A DNA stretch of 64,000 nucleotides, taken from positions 19,324-83,323 of the forward strand of contig JAJCXO010000102.1 of the NCBI GenBank assembly GCA_029263395.1, in the 5' to 3' direction. The notes below the pieces were generated by a model, which had not been told where the DNA came from, did no database searches, and saw nothing but the letters and a program-made list of their open reading frames with translations. Within the stretch, counting starts at the first letter, position 1; each line of letters begins with the position of its first letter. The position numbers and the translations under genes were made by a program. The DNA comes from Acidobacteriota bacterium (GTDB lineage Bacteria; Acidobacteriota; Thermoanaerobaculia; Multivoradales; J023). Below are positions 34,853 through 44,723 of this stretch, piece by piece.

Positions 34853-36661
34853 ATGATCGAGCAGATCCACTCGGGCAAGGACCGTCTTTGGAAAGTTATG
34901 GCGAGGACTGTGGTTGTCGCCTGGGCCAGCGTCGTCATGGCGGGTTGTCCATCGCGGACCACCATCGAAGAGCGGGCTACCGTTCGCGATTTCGAGAACC
35001 TGGTGGTGATCATGATCGATACCCTGCGCAGTGATCACCTGCCATCCTACGGTTACCACCGACCCACCGCGCCCTATCTCAGCCAGGTGGCGGAGGAGGG
35101 GATTCAGCTGCAGGGTTATGCCGTGTCGTCGTGGACTCGATCTTCGATTGCGACCATGCTCACCGGTCTGTATCCGCAGCGACACCGCGCGATCGGTCGC
35201 AATGACAGATTACCGGCCGCGGTGCCTTATCTGCCAGAGATGCTAGCTGCCTACGGATTCCACAACTTGGCGTTCGTCACCAACGGTAACGTCAGTGCTC
35301 AGTTTGGGTTCGATCGTGGTTATGCTGGCTTCGAAGAGCGGATGAGTTCCGGCAAACCCGAAGCGCAGCTGGTCGCTGAACAGGTGCTGGCCAGGGCGGG
35401 GGAGCTCGAGGCGCCTTATTACCTCCACGTTCATCTCATCGACCCCCATGATCCTTACGTGCCCAAGCAACCTTGGGAACGGCCTGACGCCAAGCGAACG
35501 GACTACGTGCAGCCCACCACCATTCTGCGGGGCGAGCGCCAGCTCGACGCCGACTCAGTGGGGTGGATGATCGATCAATACGATGCCGAGATCCTTGAGA
35601 TGGACGGCGCTATCCGTCATTTGATGGAGGGACTCGAAGCCGCCGGCGCGCTCGACTCGACACTGGTGGTGGTCACGTCTGACCATGGTGAGGAGTTCGG
35701 CGAACATGGCGGGGTCGCCCACGGCAGCAGCCTGTACGAAGAAGTCATCCGCGTGCCTTACCTGTTGTGGGGCAAAGGCCTGACGAGCTATCGGTCGAGT
35801 GCGGCGTTCCACCAAGTCGACTTCCTACCCACCGCCTTCGAAGCATTGGGGCTTCCGACTCCGAAGGGGTTGGACGGTGTTTCGCAGTGGGCGGCGCTAA
35901 AGGATCCCGGCTACGCGGGTGGTGGCGAGCGGCTTTTCCACCTCGGGCTCGATAATTTTCAAGCCTTGGCTTTGCTCTCGCCGCCGGCCAAAGTGGTGCA
36001 ACGGGCCAAAGAGCCGCAGAGCCTGGCGTTTGATCTCGAGCAAGATCCTCATGAGAAGGCCGTAAATGGACTCGATGCGAAGCGTGAATCGGAGCTCCGT
36101 GAGCAGATGGTGCGCCTCGATCGCAAGCTCAAGAAGCGGGCCTACGAGGGGGAAACGGCGGAAGCCACCGGCGATGTGCGCGCACAACTCGAAGCGCTAG
36201 GCTATTTGGGTGATGATGCACCGTCGGCCCCGGTGAGCGATCATGGCGCGCTGGCTGCAACGCCGCTGGACGCGACGTTGCCATCCGAATTGATCGTCGA
36301 CTCGGTCCTCGACTTGCGGCAACCATCACGACAGCTGCTTCAGGGCTGGCTATTCTCCGATCGCAACGGCACGTGGAGTTCACCGCATTCCCGGCTGGTG
36401 CTGCCGGTGGCGCCGGAGGCTCGGGAACTTGTGCTGGCTGGCCACTCCGTTGCGGCCCGGCCAGCGGTGCGATGTAGCGTGTCGATCAACGGGTCACCGG
36501 TGAAAGATTTTGACCTCACACCGGGCAGTTTCGAGTTGGTCGTGGAGATCCCTGACGAGGCTCGCACTAGAGGTATCGCCTACGTCGACCTCACCGTCCG
36601 TCCGTCGTTGCAGATGAAGTCGCCAGCTGGGCTGCATTGGAATCGCGTTGCAGTGCGATAG
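34853..36661 (+). CDS. Sulfatase-fold (alkaline phosphatase superfamily) lipoprotein
   Basis: A 602-residue protein with a lipobox (VMAGC, Cys 32) and an alkaline-phosphatase-superfamily core: metal ligands in VVIMIDTLRSDHL and VVTSDHGEEFGEHGG. The nucleophile stretch reads WTRSSIATMLTG; aligning on the LTG end puts Thr, not Cys or Ser, where formylglycine sulfatases carry their modified residue. It may therefore be a phospho- or phosphoglycerol-transferase or phosphodiesterase on surface glycans rather than a sulfatase. A C-terminal domain of about 180 residues is unassigned. It diverges from the ABC permease gene. Confidence 0.82.
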   Translation: MIEQIHSGKDRLWKVMARTVVVAWASVVMAGCPSRTTIEERATVRDFENLVVIMIDTLRSDHLPSYGYHRPTAPYLSQVAEEGIQLQGYAVSSWTRSSIATMLTGLYPQRHRAIGRNDRLPAAVPYLPEMLAAYGFHNLAFVTNGNVSAQFGFDRGYAGFEERMSSGKPEAQLVAEQVLARAGELEAPYYLHVHLIDPHDPYVPKQPWERPDAKRTDYVQPTTILRGERQLDADSVGWMIDQYDAEILEMDGAIRHLMEGLEAAGALDSTLVVVTSDHGEEFGEHGGVAHGSSLYEEVIRVPYLLWGKGLTSYRSSAAFHQVDFLPTAFEALGLPTPKGLDGVSQWAALKDPGYAGGGERLFHLGLDNFQALALLSPPAKVVQRAKEPQSLAFDLEQDPHEKAVNGLDAKRESELREQMVRLDRKLKKRAYEGETAEATGDVRAQLEALGYLGDDAPSAPVSDHGALAATPLDATLPSELIVDSVLDLRQPSRQLLQGWLFSDRNGTWSSPHSRLVLPVAPEARELVLAGHSVAARPAVRCSVSINGSPVKDFDLTPGSFELVVEIPDEARTRGIAYVDLTVRPSLQMKSPAGLHWNRVAVR

Positions 36662-36686
36662 TCGCGACTGATCAACGCATTGTCGG

Positions 36687-38990
36687 TTACAAATAACCGA
36701 GCGCTTCCAAGCGTGCCCGCTCCTCGTCGCTCAGTGGTTCTGCCTGGCCGGCTTCCGGCGTTGAGCTGGAGACTCTCTCGGTCCACTGTTTCAAGGCGCT
36801 GAAGCAGCGCTGGGCAGCTGCATCGGACTCTGGGAGGGGGTGGAGCTCTTTGGGATCCGCGGCGAGATCATAGGCTCTGTACGACGCCACCGGCTGGAAG
36901 AAACGATCCACTTCGTTTTTGCTGTGGATACATTTGATGTTGCCCGAGACGATTGCAGCCTGGGCTACGGCGGCGTAACGGTCACGTGCAGGGTCGACGT
37001 CGACTTCGGCAAAAACAACTCGACGCTCGGCGGGAGCATCCGGCGCTAAAGTCCGCAGCAGACTGATGCCGTCGAGGGAATCGGTCCCGGTGGCTGAGTT
37101 GGTGGCCAGCTCGAGTATCGTCGGCACGATGTCGACGGTGGACACCCGATCGCCAACCCGGGTACCGGCATGCTGGCCAGCCGGCAGCTTGACGATGAGT
37201 GGCACATGCAGCAACTCTTGGAAGAGCGTGCGACTGTGATCGAAGCCGCCATGTTCGTAGAACTCTTCGCCATGATCGCTGAGCAGCACAATGATGCTGT
37301 TGTCGTAGAGGTCGAGGTACTCGAGGAGGTCGAGGAAGGCGCCGAAGTGGCGGTCGGAGTAGATAACCTCGCCATCGTAGAGGGCGCGCAAGTGGGCGGT
37401 CTCTTCGGTATTGGATCCGAACCCTTCATCCATGAAGATGTGGGGCTGATATTGATGCACCGGCAGATCACCGGGGGCATGTTCGGCGAAACGGGCGTCA
37501 TGGCCCTGGGGAATGTATGGCGAATGTGGCGCGACCGAGTGGGAATAGACGAAAAGCGGTGCGTCGTCGACAGACCGCCCTAATAAATGGTGCCACAAGA
37601 ACCATCGGATGCTGTTCGAGTCGCGGGTCCAATGCCCCAGCACATCGTTGAGGTAGAAAGCATCGAAGCCGCGATCGAGACCGTAAGCTCGACTGGCGAT
37701 GTAGGTTTGTGAGATCCCGATCGTGCTGTAGCCCTGCTTCCCGAGCCGCTCGGCCAAGCTGATTGGGGCATTGTCTCCCGGGCCGCGGACGCTGCCTTTA
37801 GTGCGGCCGTGACGGGACGGATACACCCCCGTCAGCACGGACGCCGTTGCCGGTAACGTCCAAGCTGACGGCGACCAAGCGTTGTCAAAAACCACCGATC
37901 CGCTGGCGAACCGGTCGATGTTGGGGGACGTCGGGCGCTCGGCGCCGTAAACTCCGAGGGCATCGGCTCGCAGCGTATCGATCATGTAGACGAAAACGTG
38001 CGGTGGCGCCCCTTTCCTGGGCGCAGCCCGGGGTGGCGGCGCGATCACGTCGGGTCCCAAACTCAGCGTTACCGTTACCGGCTCCGCGGCTCGAGCGTGG
38101 CCCGCCGTTGGGTTCGTCGAGAGCACCTCGATCGCCAATTGGGCATGGCTGCCGGCCGGGTGGGATACCGTCAACGCTAGCCCGTCGGCATCCTTCAGAT
38201 TACCCTGCCAGAGTTCCTGCGGCTCGCCGTCCACTGTGATGAGTCGCAGACTCAAGGTCCCCGGACCACTGCTCTCGACCGATCCAATGTTCAGGTTGAA
38301 GGAAGAGACTGGAGGCACTGGCAAGGTCACTCCTCGACGACCTTCTGTCAGAGACAGCTGCTGGGTGGTCGAATCGAATGTTGAGGCCGAGGTCACGCCC
38401 TCGTCGAACGACCAACCGCGGGGTACCAACGCGATCGACTCGAACAGGGTCGAGACCGGTCTGTTGGCGGCCGACGAGGTGACTTCGTTGGGCCGTGCGG
38501 CGTAGTCGAACAGCAGCTCCAAAGTATTGAGGCGTGGATCGAGCGCCTGATTCGGTAGCGGGATACGCAACTCCCCCCAGCTGTCCGCGAGCTCGATGGC
38601 CGGTTGCCAGGAGCCATTGAGAATTGGCTGCACACGTTGCACCGGTGCGTCGGGATAGGCGAAACGAGTGCAATACGCAACCAGGTCGATGGCTCCACCA
38701 ACCGGCGTCGGAAAGTAGAGCATCGCCCGTTTGGCTGCCCAAGCCTTCTCGGGGTTGGGTCTCGGCTCGGGGCCAAGCCAGCCCTGGCCGAGTTTGATGG
38801 CGCTTGGCTCACCGTTGAAGTGTTGGACAAACGACCCGTCACCGAGGGTCATGAGCTCGGGATCGAGTGCGGAAGTATGAACCTCAAAAGGGACCGGCGC
38901 TGGCTGGCAGGCGAGACTCACCAGCGCCAGCGCCGCACTGAAACGCGCCAACACTGTATTGAGCCAGGACCGAGGTCGCACCGTTCGCAT
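36687..38990 (-). CDS. Sulfatase-fold (alkaline phosphatase superfamily) lipoprotein with beta-rich N-terminal region
   Basis: A 767-residue protein. The N-terminal signal ends in a lipobox-like SLAC (Cys 28). Residues to about 330 are beta-rich and unassigned. The catalytic domain follows: VYMIDTLRADALGVYG, then AWTLPATASVLTG with Thr at the nucleophile position, and VLLSDHGEEFYEHGG. It is convergent with the similar enzyme ending at 36661 and likely acts on the same kind of surface polymer. GAGGAA stands before the ATG. Confidence 0.82.
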   Translation of the reverse strand: MRTVRPRSWLNTVLARFSAALALVSLACQPAPVPFEVHTSALDPELMTLGDGSFVQHFNGEPSAIKLGQGWLGPEPRPNPEKAWAAKRAMLYFPTPVGGAIDLVAYCTRFAYPDAPVQRVQPILNGSWQPAIELADSWGELRIPLPNQALDPRLNTLELLFDYAARPNEVTSSAANRPVSTLFESIALVPRGWSFDEGVTSASTFDSTTQQLSLTEGRRGVTLPVPPVSSFNLNIGSVESSGPGTLSLRLITVDGEPQELWQGNLKDADGLALTVSHPAGSHAQLAIEVLSTNPTAGHARAAEPVTVTLSLGPDVIAPPPRAAPRKGAPPHVFVYMIDTLRADALGVYGAERPTSPNIDRFASGSVVFDNAWSPSAWTLPATASVLTGVYPSRHGRTKGSVRGPGDNAPISLAERLGKQGYSTIGISQTYIASRAYGLDRGFDAFYLNDVLGHWTRDSNSIRWFLWHHLLGRSVDDAPLFVYSHSVAPHSPYIPQGHDARFAEHAPGDLPVHQYQPHIFMDEGFGSNTEETAHLRALYDGEVIYSDRHFGAFLDLLEYLDLYDNSIIVLLSDHGEEFYEHGGFDHSRTLFQELLHVPLIVKLPAGQHAGTRVGDRVSTVDIVPTILELATNSATGTDSLDGISLLRTLAPDAPAERRVVFAEVDVDPARDRYAAVAQAAIVSGNIKCIHSKNEVDRFFQPVASYRAYDLAADPKELHPLPESDAAAQRCFSALKQWTERVSSSTPEAGQAEPLSDEERARLEALGYL

Positions 38991-39038
38991 CGTCTTCCTC
39001 GGCCCACAGCTCCACCCAAGCAGCAGCCGGTGTGGGGA

Positions 39039-40613
39039 CTAATTCCAGCCCGAGGTGTCGCCGGATTCGAAGTTGTCGGCGAAAATCACACCGGCGATGG
39101 CTGCGTTGTTGTCAACGCTGCGACGGAACATTGGCCACGGGGCTGCCGCCGCCTCACTAGTGTCGAAGTCCCACGCAAGAATCATCCCCTGAGTGCCGGT
39201 TGCGTCACTGCTGGCAATCACCAGCTCGCGATCCCCATCACCATCGATATCACCCACCGCCGCCGAGCTCAGTAGGGTGAAGTCGGCGATCAGTTGGTAT
39301 TCGTCCGGGTCTGGCGGCAATACCGAGCGGCTGAGCTGGTTGCCATCCTTGTCCCACACCGTCACATCGCGGCTCGAGGGCAGAATAACTTCGAGATTAC
39401 CGTCACCGTTGAGGTCGGCGATGATCGGCGAAGCGGTGGTTTCAGGCTGCCGGAAGACGTTTGGGTTGGCGGTAGGGATTTGCGGTTGCAACGGCCAGCC
39501 CGGAACCGCGCTGCCATCGGCATTAAAAGCGTAGACCTGACCATCTTCACCGGCATCCGGGTCGACCGTGTTGAACACGATCTCGAGCAGCCCATCGTTG
39601 TCGAGATCGCCGAGGGCCGGCGAAGAGAAGCTATAGGTGCCGGGGGTAGCGATCGGCCAACCCGGTAGATACTCACCGTTGTGGTCGAAGGCGTTGAGGT
39701 ATTCGCCGACGCCAGGGTGGACCCGTCCGCCTGGGGCACAGGCCGCAAACGCCCAGCAGCGTCCGGTACCAACCATGATCTCGAGGAAGCCGTCGCCGTT
39801 GACATCACCCAGGGCAGGAGAGGATTGGATGTCCTCGTCCAGTTGGATGGGGAAACCCGCCAGCTCATCGCCGGTGAGCCCGTCGTAGACGTGCAGGATG
39901 CCGCCGTCCTCTTCGCCGTTGGTCCCCGGCATGGAATCCGAGGCGACACCGATCACGACGTCGAGTTGACCGTCACGATTGATGTCACCGACGGCTGGCG
40001 ACGACCAAGTGGTATCGATGACATTGTTGGTCCACAGCGTTGTGCAATCGTGGTTGAGCGCTCGGACCCGACGATCCCAAGCACCAAAAACGATCTCCAA
40101 CTCGGGGTCGCTGGGATCGAGATTGGCGATGGCCGGTGAGGCATACACGCCGTCACGAAAGCCAGTGGAGTCGCTGTCGTTGGTGATGTACCGGCAAACG
40201 AACTGGCCGAGGTGGTCAATCACCACCAGGCCGCCGTCGGCGTCCTCCGGGGTGGTGGTGTCGGCAGCACCAAACACGATCTCAACGTCACCATCGTTGT
40301 CGATATCCGCGATTGATGGCTTGCTGTTGACCCCCATCAAGCCGGAGGCGTAGCGCCAAAGTTGAGTCCCGTTGCCGGTGTAGGCGTGAACTACGCCATC
40401 TAGGGTGCCGACCACAATGTCGTTGATGCCGTCGCCGTTGACGTCGCCGAGAGCAACCGACCCATTCAGGGTCCTAGCACCGTCGAGGAGGACCGGGAAA
40501 CCGTTCTGAGCGTCTGGTGCGGCGGTGGTAACAGGGGTGACCATCAGCGAGGCCAGAAGAAGGGTGAGCATGGAGACTTGACACAGGGCCCGAGCCGGTT
40601 GTTGATCGCGCAT
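39039..40613 (-). CDS. Exported FG-GAP/VCBS repeat beta-propeller protein
   Basis: A 524-residue exported protein of about seven FG-GAP-type repeats (ALGDVNGDGINDIVVG, PSIADIDNDGDVEIVFG, AVGDIDGDGDRELVIA), whose Asp-rich loops bind calcium. A signal peptide precedes AAPDAQNGFP. It ends abruptly with FADNFESGDTSGWN, a short C-terminal motif that resembles the opening of the FESG-GGW domains in the 4405-8751 protease. Likely a surface protein or adhesin; partner unknown. Confidence 0.85.
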   Translation of the reverse strand: MRDQQPARALCQVSMLTLLLASLMVTPVTTAAPDAQNGFPVLLDGARTLNGSVALGDVNGDGINDIVVGTLDGVVHAYTGNGTQLWRYASGLMGVNSKPSIADIDNDGDVEIVFGAADTTTPEDADGGLVVIDHLGQFVCRYITNDSDSTGFRDGVYASPAIANLDPSDPELEIVFGAWDRRVRALNHDCTTLWTNNVIDTTWSSPAVGDINRDGQLDVVIGVASDSMPGTNGEEDGGILHVYDGLTGDELAGFPIQLDEDIQSSPALGDVNGDGFLEIMVGTGRCWAFAACAPGGRVHPGVGEYLNAFDHNGEYLPGWPIATPGTYSFSSPALGDLDNDGLLEIVFNTVDPDAGEDGQVYAFNADGSAVPGWPLQPQIPTANPNVFRQPETTASPIIADLNGDGNLEVILPSSRDVTVWDKDGNQLSRSVLPPDPDEYQLIADFTLLSSAAVGDIDGDGDRELVIASSDATGTQGMILAWDFDTSEAAAAPWPMFRRSVDNNAAIAGVIFADNFESGDTSGWN

Positions 40614-40908
40614 AGATGAGGGTCCTTCTAGCTCGCTCGATGAAGTCTGAGCGTGGGAGAGTCGGGATAATTCTTCAACGGGTCTGCCGAGGTGGGCATC
40701 GAGATTCGTCTAACGATCTCGACCTTGTGGGTGGTCGCGACGTCGAGGCCGCGAGTAGCGCCGGATGGGAGGCTCAGTTTACAATGAAATACGATCGATA
40801 GGCGAGCCAGCGCCCGGGACCCAATTTCACTTTAGACCTTCCATCCGAGACCTTCACCCTGGACGTGTTTTGCCAGGACCCATTGATACGGCAAGATGAG
40901 CTTTATGG
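40614..40908. other. Divergent intergenic region, nothing recognised
   Basis: This 295-base gap separates divergent genes. A short open frame at 40616-40801 has no homology or ribosome site that I can support. No repeat or hairpin stands out. Confidence 0.5.
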
Positions 40909-43329
40909 ATGTCGGAAGGGTCGGTACCAGGCAGCGTGTCCGTTCGCGCCACGGTTGCTAGTTGGATTCGTCGCTGGCGCCCGCGACCGCCCGCGCTGAA
41001 GATCGATCCGCAGGGTCTCAAGGGAGACTTGCTCGAGCGGGATCTGTCGGAGCAAGATCTGTCCGAGCGTGCCCCGTCCGCACCTGCTTGCCCGGTGGAC
41101 ATGCAACCCATGGATGTCATCATCCCCGTCTACGGCGCTCCACAGTCGGTTGAGCGGTGTCTCGACTCGGTGTTTCGTTATACCGACCTGAGCCGCCATC
41201 GATTGGTGGTTGTGGTGGACGGGGATCCCAACTTCGATTCGGACCAGTTGCGGACCGGCGACCGTGAGGCGGCGGAGGTACTGGTGCTGGAGCAAGCAGT
41301 CAATCGTGGCTTCGTGGCCAGTGTCAACCACGGTATGGCAGCATCGGATCGTGACGTAGTGTTGCTCAACAGCGACACCGTCGTTACCCGTCATTGGCTC
41401 GACAAGCTGCAGCGTGCTGCCTGCTCCTCGCCGTTGATCGCCTCGGTCACCCCGTTCTCCAACCATGCCACCATCTGTTCACTGCCGCAGCCGTTGGAGT
41501 ACAACGCGCTGCCGACGGGTTGCGATGTCGACACGCTGGCCGCACTGGTCGAAAACGCAGCGGTGCCCGAATATCCGCGGTTGCCGACCGGAGTGGGGAT
41601 GTGTCTCTACCTCAAACGGTCAGCACTCGAGAGCGTGGGGGAGTTTGATCAAGCGAGCTTCGGTGCCGGTTATGGTGAAGAGACCGACTGGTGCCTGCGT
41701 GCTCTCAAAGCCGGCTGGCAACACGTGCTCGATGACGCTACCTTCATTTTTCACGAGGGCGAGAAGAGCTTCGGCGGACGCCGCGAGCGTCGCATCCGCC
41801 TCGCTGAGCGCGCACTCGAACGTAAACATCCAGACTACGTGCCGACGATCGCTCGATTTCTCGAAGACGATCCCTTGGAGCCGGTGCGCCGGCGGGTTAC
41901 CACGGCCTTGGCTCGGCGTGCGCTGGCCAGCAAGCCAGCCGTGGGCGGCTCGCGCCGGCTTTCGACCCGAAGCCAGCGAGTGCTGCATGTGGTCCACGGC
42001 TGGCCACCCTTCAGTTGCGGTGGTACCGAAAACTATGCGTATTGGTTGGCCCAACATCAGCAGGTTGATCGCTCGGTAGCGGTGTATGCCCGAATCGAGG
42101 ATCGTGAACGCCCCCTCGGCGCCATCACCGAGCTGCTCGATGGCGCGACACGCGTCCGACTGCGGGTCAACAACTTCACCCAACGCCATCCCCTATCGCG
42201 CAACGCCCTGCACGATCGTCACCTGGCGCGGGACTTCGATCGCTTCTTGGAGGCCGTGCAACCGGATCTCGTTCACGTCCACCACTTGGCTGGGCATGCC
42301 TTGACGCTCACTCGACAGGTCATCCGGCGAGGCTTACCGATGGTCTACCAGGTGCAAGACTGGTGGGCGTTGTGTGCACGCGCCAACCGTTGGCGGCCGG
42401 ACGAGACGCTCTGCCCGGGCCCGTCCCCGAGGCGTTGTAGCGCTTGTTTGCCGCTCACTGGCCTGCCACCAGCTGCGTTGTGGAATCGAGGGCTCTACCG
42501 CTACCGAGACCACCTCGCACGGCAGTGTTTAGGTCGAGCGGATGCGCTGGTGATGGGGTCCCGAGCAATCGAACACGACTATCGTGCTGCTGGCCTGGTA
42601 GCCGCCGGGGTGTCGGTGCATGTGTTGCCCTATGGCGTCGAATTACCTGAGGTCGAGCGGGTACGGGCCGCGTCGTCGTTGCCCTTGCGATTTGGCGTCA
42701 TCGGTGCATTGATGCCGCACAAAGGCACCCACATTGCGGTTGAGGCATTCGATGGCGTTGTACCCGAACGGGGCCAGCTCGATGTGTGGGGCGACCCGGA
42801 GGCGGCTCCCGAGTACGTTGGACAGCTCCGGCAGACGGCGTCCCCGGCGGTGCGGTTTCATGGCCGATTCGCCGAAGACGACAAGGACACCCTATTCGAT
42901 CGCCTCGATGTGCTGTTGGTGCCGTCTCTGGGACTCGAAAGTTACGGTTTGGTCGCGCGTGAGGCGATGGCTCGGGGCGTGCCGGTGATCGCCAGCCGAA
43001 GGGGCGCGCTGAAGGAATTGTTTGGCGACGGCGACTCCGCTGAGCCGGCTGGCGGAGCTTTGTTCGAGGCGGGAAATGTCCCCGCCTTGCGAGCGTTGAT
43101 TCACACCTTGCTCGAGACCCCGGATACCGTCGCCGAGTGGCGTGCGGCGTTGCCCAGGGTTGTTGGGTTGGACGAACATGCCCAGGCGATAGATGCTGTG
43201 TATGCGTCCGTGATGGAACAACGGGCCTCTAACGGGCAAACCGGGCCTCCAACAGACAAAACAGTCCTCCAACAAGCAAACACCCCTTCAAGCAAAAACT
43301 CCGAAGCGTCCCATCGTGATGAAGTTTAG
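40909..43329 (+). CDS. Two-domain glycosyltransferase (GT2-GT4 fusion)
   Basis: An 806-residue fusion. Residues about 65-300 are a GT2 (GT-A) domain: MDVIIPVYGAPQSVERCLDS, VLLNSDTVV with the acidic motif, and FGAGYGEETDWCLRA. From about 360 a GT4 (GT-B) domain follows: VLHVVHGWPPFSCGGTENYA and the C-terminal LGLESYGLVAREAMARGVPV. A Cys pair in CSAC lies between them. It would add two sugars in succession to a lipid-linked glycan in the cytoplasm. The last ~25 codons arise from a 20-base tandem repeat and overlap the start of the next gene. Confidence 0.88.
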   Translation: MSEGSVPGSVSVRATVASWIRRWRPRPPALKIDPQGLKGDLLERDLSEQDLSERAPSAPACPVDMQPMDVIIPVYGAPQSVERCLDSVFRYTDLSRHRLVVVVDGDPNFDSDQLRTGDREAAEVLVLEQAVNRGFVASVNHGMAASDRDVVLLNSDTVVTRHWLDKLQRAACSSPLIASVTPFSNHATICSLPQPLEYNALPTGCDVDTLAALVENAAVPEYPRLPTGVGMCLYLKRSALESVGEFDQASFGAGYGEETDWCLRALKAGWQHVLDDATFIFHEGEKSFGGRRERRIRLAERALERKHPDYVPTIARFLEDDPLEPVRRRVTTALARRALASKPAVGGSRRLSTRSQRVLHVVHGWPPFSCGGTENYAYWLAQHQQVDRSVAVYARIEDRERPLGAITELLDGATRVRLRVNNFTQRHPLSRNALHDRHLARDFDRFLEAVQPDLVHVHHLAGHALTLTRQVIRRGLPMVYQVQDWWALCARANRWRPDETLCPGPSPRRCSACLPLTGLPPAALWNRGLYRYRDHLARQCLGRADALVMGSRAIEHDYRAAGLVAAGVSVHVLPYGVELPEVERVRAASSLPLRFGVIGALMPHKGTHIAVEAFDGVVPERGQLDVWGDPEAAPEYVGQLRQTASPAVRFHGRFAEDDKDTLFDRLDVLLVPSLGLESYGLVAREAMARGVPVIASRRGALKELFGDGDSAEPAGGALFEAGNVPALRALIHTLLETPDTVAEWRAALPRVVGLDEHAQAIDAVYASVMEQRASNGQTGPPTDKTVLQQANTPSSKNSEASHRDEV
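43223..43282 (+). repeat. 20-base tandem repeat at the 3' end of the GT2-GT4 gene
   Basis: Three 20-base units (43223-43242, 43243-43262, 43263-43282) share a CCTCYAACRRRCAAA core. Because 20 is not a multiple of 3, each unit encodes different residues, and changes in copy number would shift the frame and alter the overlap with the next start. Confidence 0.7.
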
Positions 43330-44722
43330 CCTCGCGTTGCAGGTTCTGCGGGCTGAAGGCTTGGCGGCATTCCGTGATCGGCTTGCTGATCGTGTGGCGG
43401 TCCGCCGTCGTCGTCGGAGTTTTCGCCCGCTGGCGAGTGACGCTCGATCGACCGACCCTGCCACGCTTTCGGCGTTGGCTGAGGTGCCGGTGTTGAATGT
43501 CCTGTCGACACCGCCGCGTCCCGACTTGGGAGGCGTTCAGGTCCAGTTGTTGCGACGCCTAGCGGCGGAGGGCAGACGGCGTTCATGGGCTTTGTTGTAT
43601 CCGGACGGAGGTGGCTACCGTCTCGAGATCTCTTCTCCGGCTGGGCGAAGTGTCGTCACGCTGCAGGCCGCGGTACCGTCACCGGACCAACTCGTGGATC
43701 CAAACTTCGAATGGGCGGTGCTAGCCGCCGCCGCCCGAGTGGGTGCCGGCACAGTACATTTCGAGCAGTTGGTGGGGTGGCCCCTGGCCAGCGTTGCCAA
43801 CCTTCAGGCGCGGTTGCAGCTGGTGCTTTCGGTGCACGACTTTGGCCTCTTCTGTCTGCGTCCGCATTTGCTCGAGCGTCCGATGTTGCGCTTCTGTGAT
43901 TACTCGCGCGACGCAACGCGCTGTACTCGGTGTCTACGGTGTGACTGGCCAGTGGCTGACGACTTTCAGCAGCATCGTCGCAGGCGGGCCGCGGCTCTGA
44001 TGCAATCCGCCGCTGCCGTCATTTATCCTTCGGACTTCCTGCGCCGGACGTATCAGGAGCTGGTGCCCGGTCTCGACTCAGCCGGGCAAGACGTCGTGGA
44101 GCCACCTACCCTCGGCACCGGCAGCCCACTTCCTGGCCGACAGCGCTCGAACAGAAAAGGTTCAGGGCTGGCCCACATTGCCTACGTCGGCAGCGTGAAG
44201 GCGCACAAAGGGGCGTTGTTGTTCGAAGAAGTGGTGCGCAAATTCCAGGACTCCAACCTACGCTGGACGGTCTACGGCGGTGGTGACGAAGAGATTCTGC
44301 AGCGCCTGCGTCAGCTGCCGAGTGTGCGTGTTCGGGGCTACTATCGTGCCGACAAATTACCTGAGATGTTGAGGCGGGATGGCGTCGACTTGGCAGTGCT
44401 GTTGTCGACTTGGCCCGAGGCCTACGCCTTGACGTTTGATGAATGTCTACGTGCAGGGGTGCCGGCGCTGGCTTTCGATCATGGGGCGATCGGCGACCGG
44501 ATGCGCCGCTGTGGAGGCGGGGCTCTGGTGCCCCTCGATGCTGGCATCGAAGGTGTAGGGCAGGTCTTGCACGAGTTGCTCGAGGAGCAAAAAGGTACCT
44601 CAGAGACTGTACTTACGCCTGCCGCCAACGAGCTAGCCTTGCCTGATGGCCACAGCGCTGCGGAGGCCATGCTGGCGATTTATGATCGACTAGGAGTTCC
44701 GGTCGACAACTCCTCCAAATGA
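43319..44722 (+). CDS. Glycosyltransferase (GT4 type)
   Basis: A 467-residue GT-B glycosyltransferase. The N-terminal half holds an acceptor domain (PDLGGVQVQLLRRL, LSVHDFGLFC) and a Cys cluster CTRCLRC; the C-terminal half has IAYVGSVKAHKG and the GT4 block WPEAYALTFDECLRAGVPAL. It starts inside the preceding gene (ATG 43319, or GTG 43316), so translation is probably coupled. It acts with the GT2-GT4 fusion in glycan assembly. Confidence 0.85.
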   Translation: MKFSLALQVLRAEGLAAFRDRLADRVAVRRRRRSFRPLASDARSTDPATLSALAEVPVLNVLSTPPRPDLGGVQVQLLRRLAAEGRRRSWALLYPDGGGYRLEISSPAGRSVVTLQAAVPSPDQLVDPNFEWAVLAAAARVGAGTVHFEQLVGWPLASVANLQARLQLVLSVHDFGLFCLRPHLLERPMLRFCDYSRDATRCTRCLRCDWPVADDFQQHRRRRAAALMQSAAAVIYPSDFLRRTYQELVPGLDSAGQDVVEPPTLGTGSPLPGRQRSNRKGSGLAHIAYVGSVKAHKGALLFEEVVRKFQDSNLRWTVYGGGDEEILQRLRQLPSVRVRGYYRADKLPEMLRRDGVDLAVLLSTWPEAYALTFDECLRAGVPALAFDHGAIGDRMRRCGGGALVPLDAGIEGVGQVLHELLEEQKGTSETVLTPAANELALPDGHSAAEAMLAIYDRLGVPVDNSSK

Positions 44723-44723
44723 C

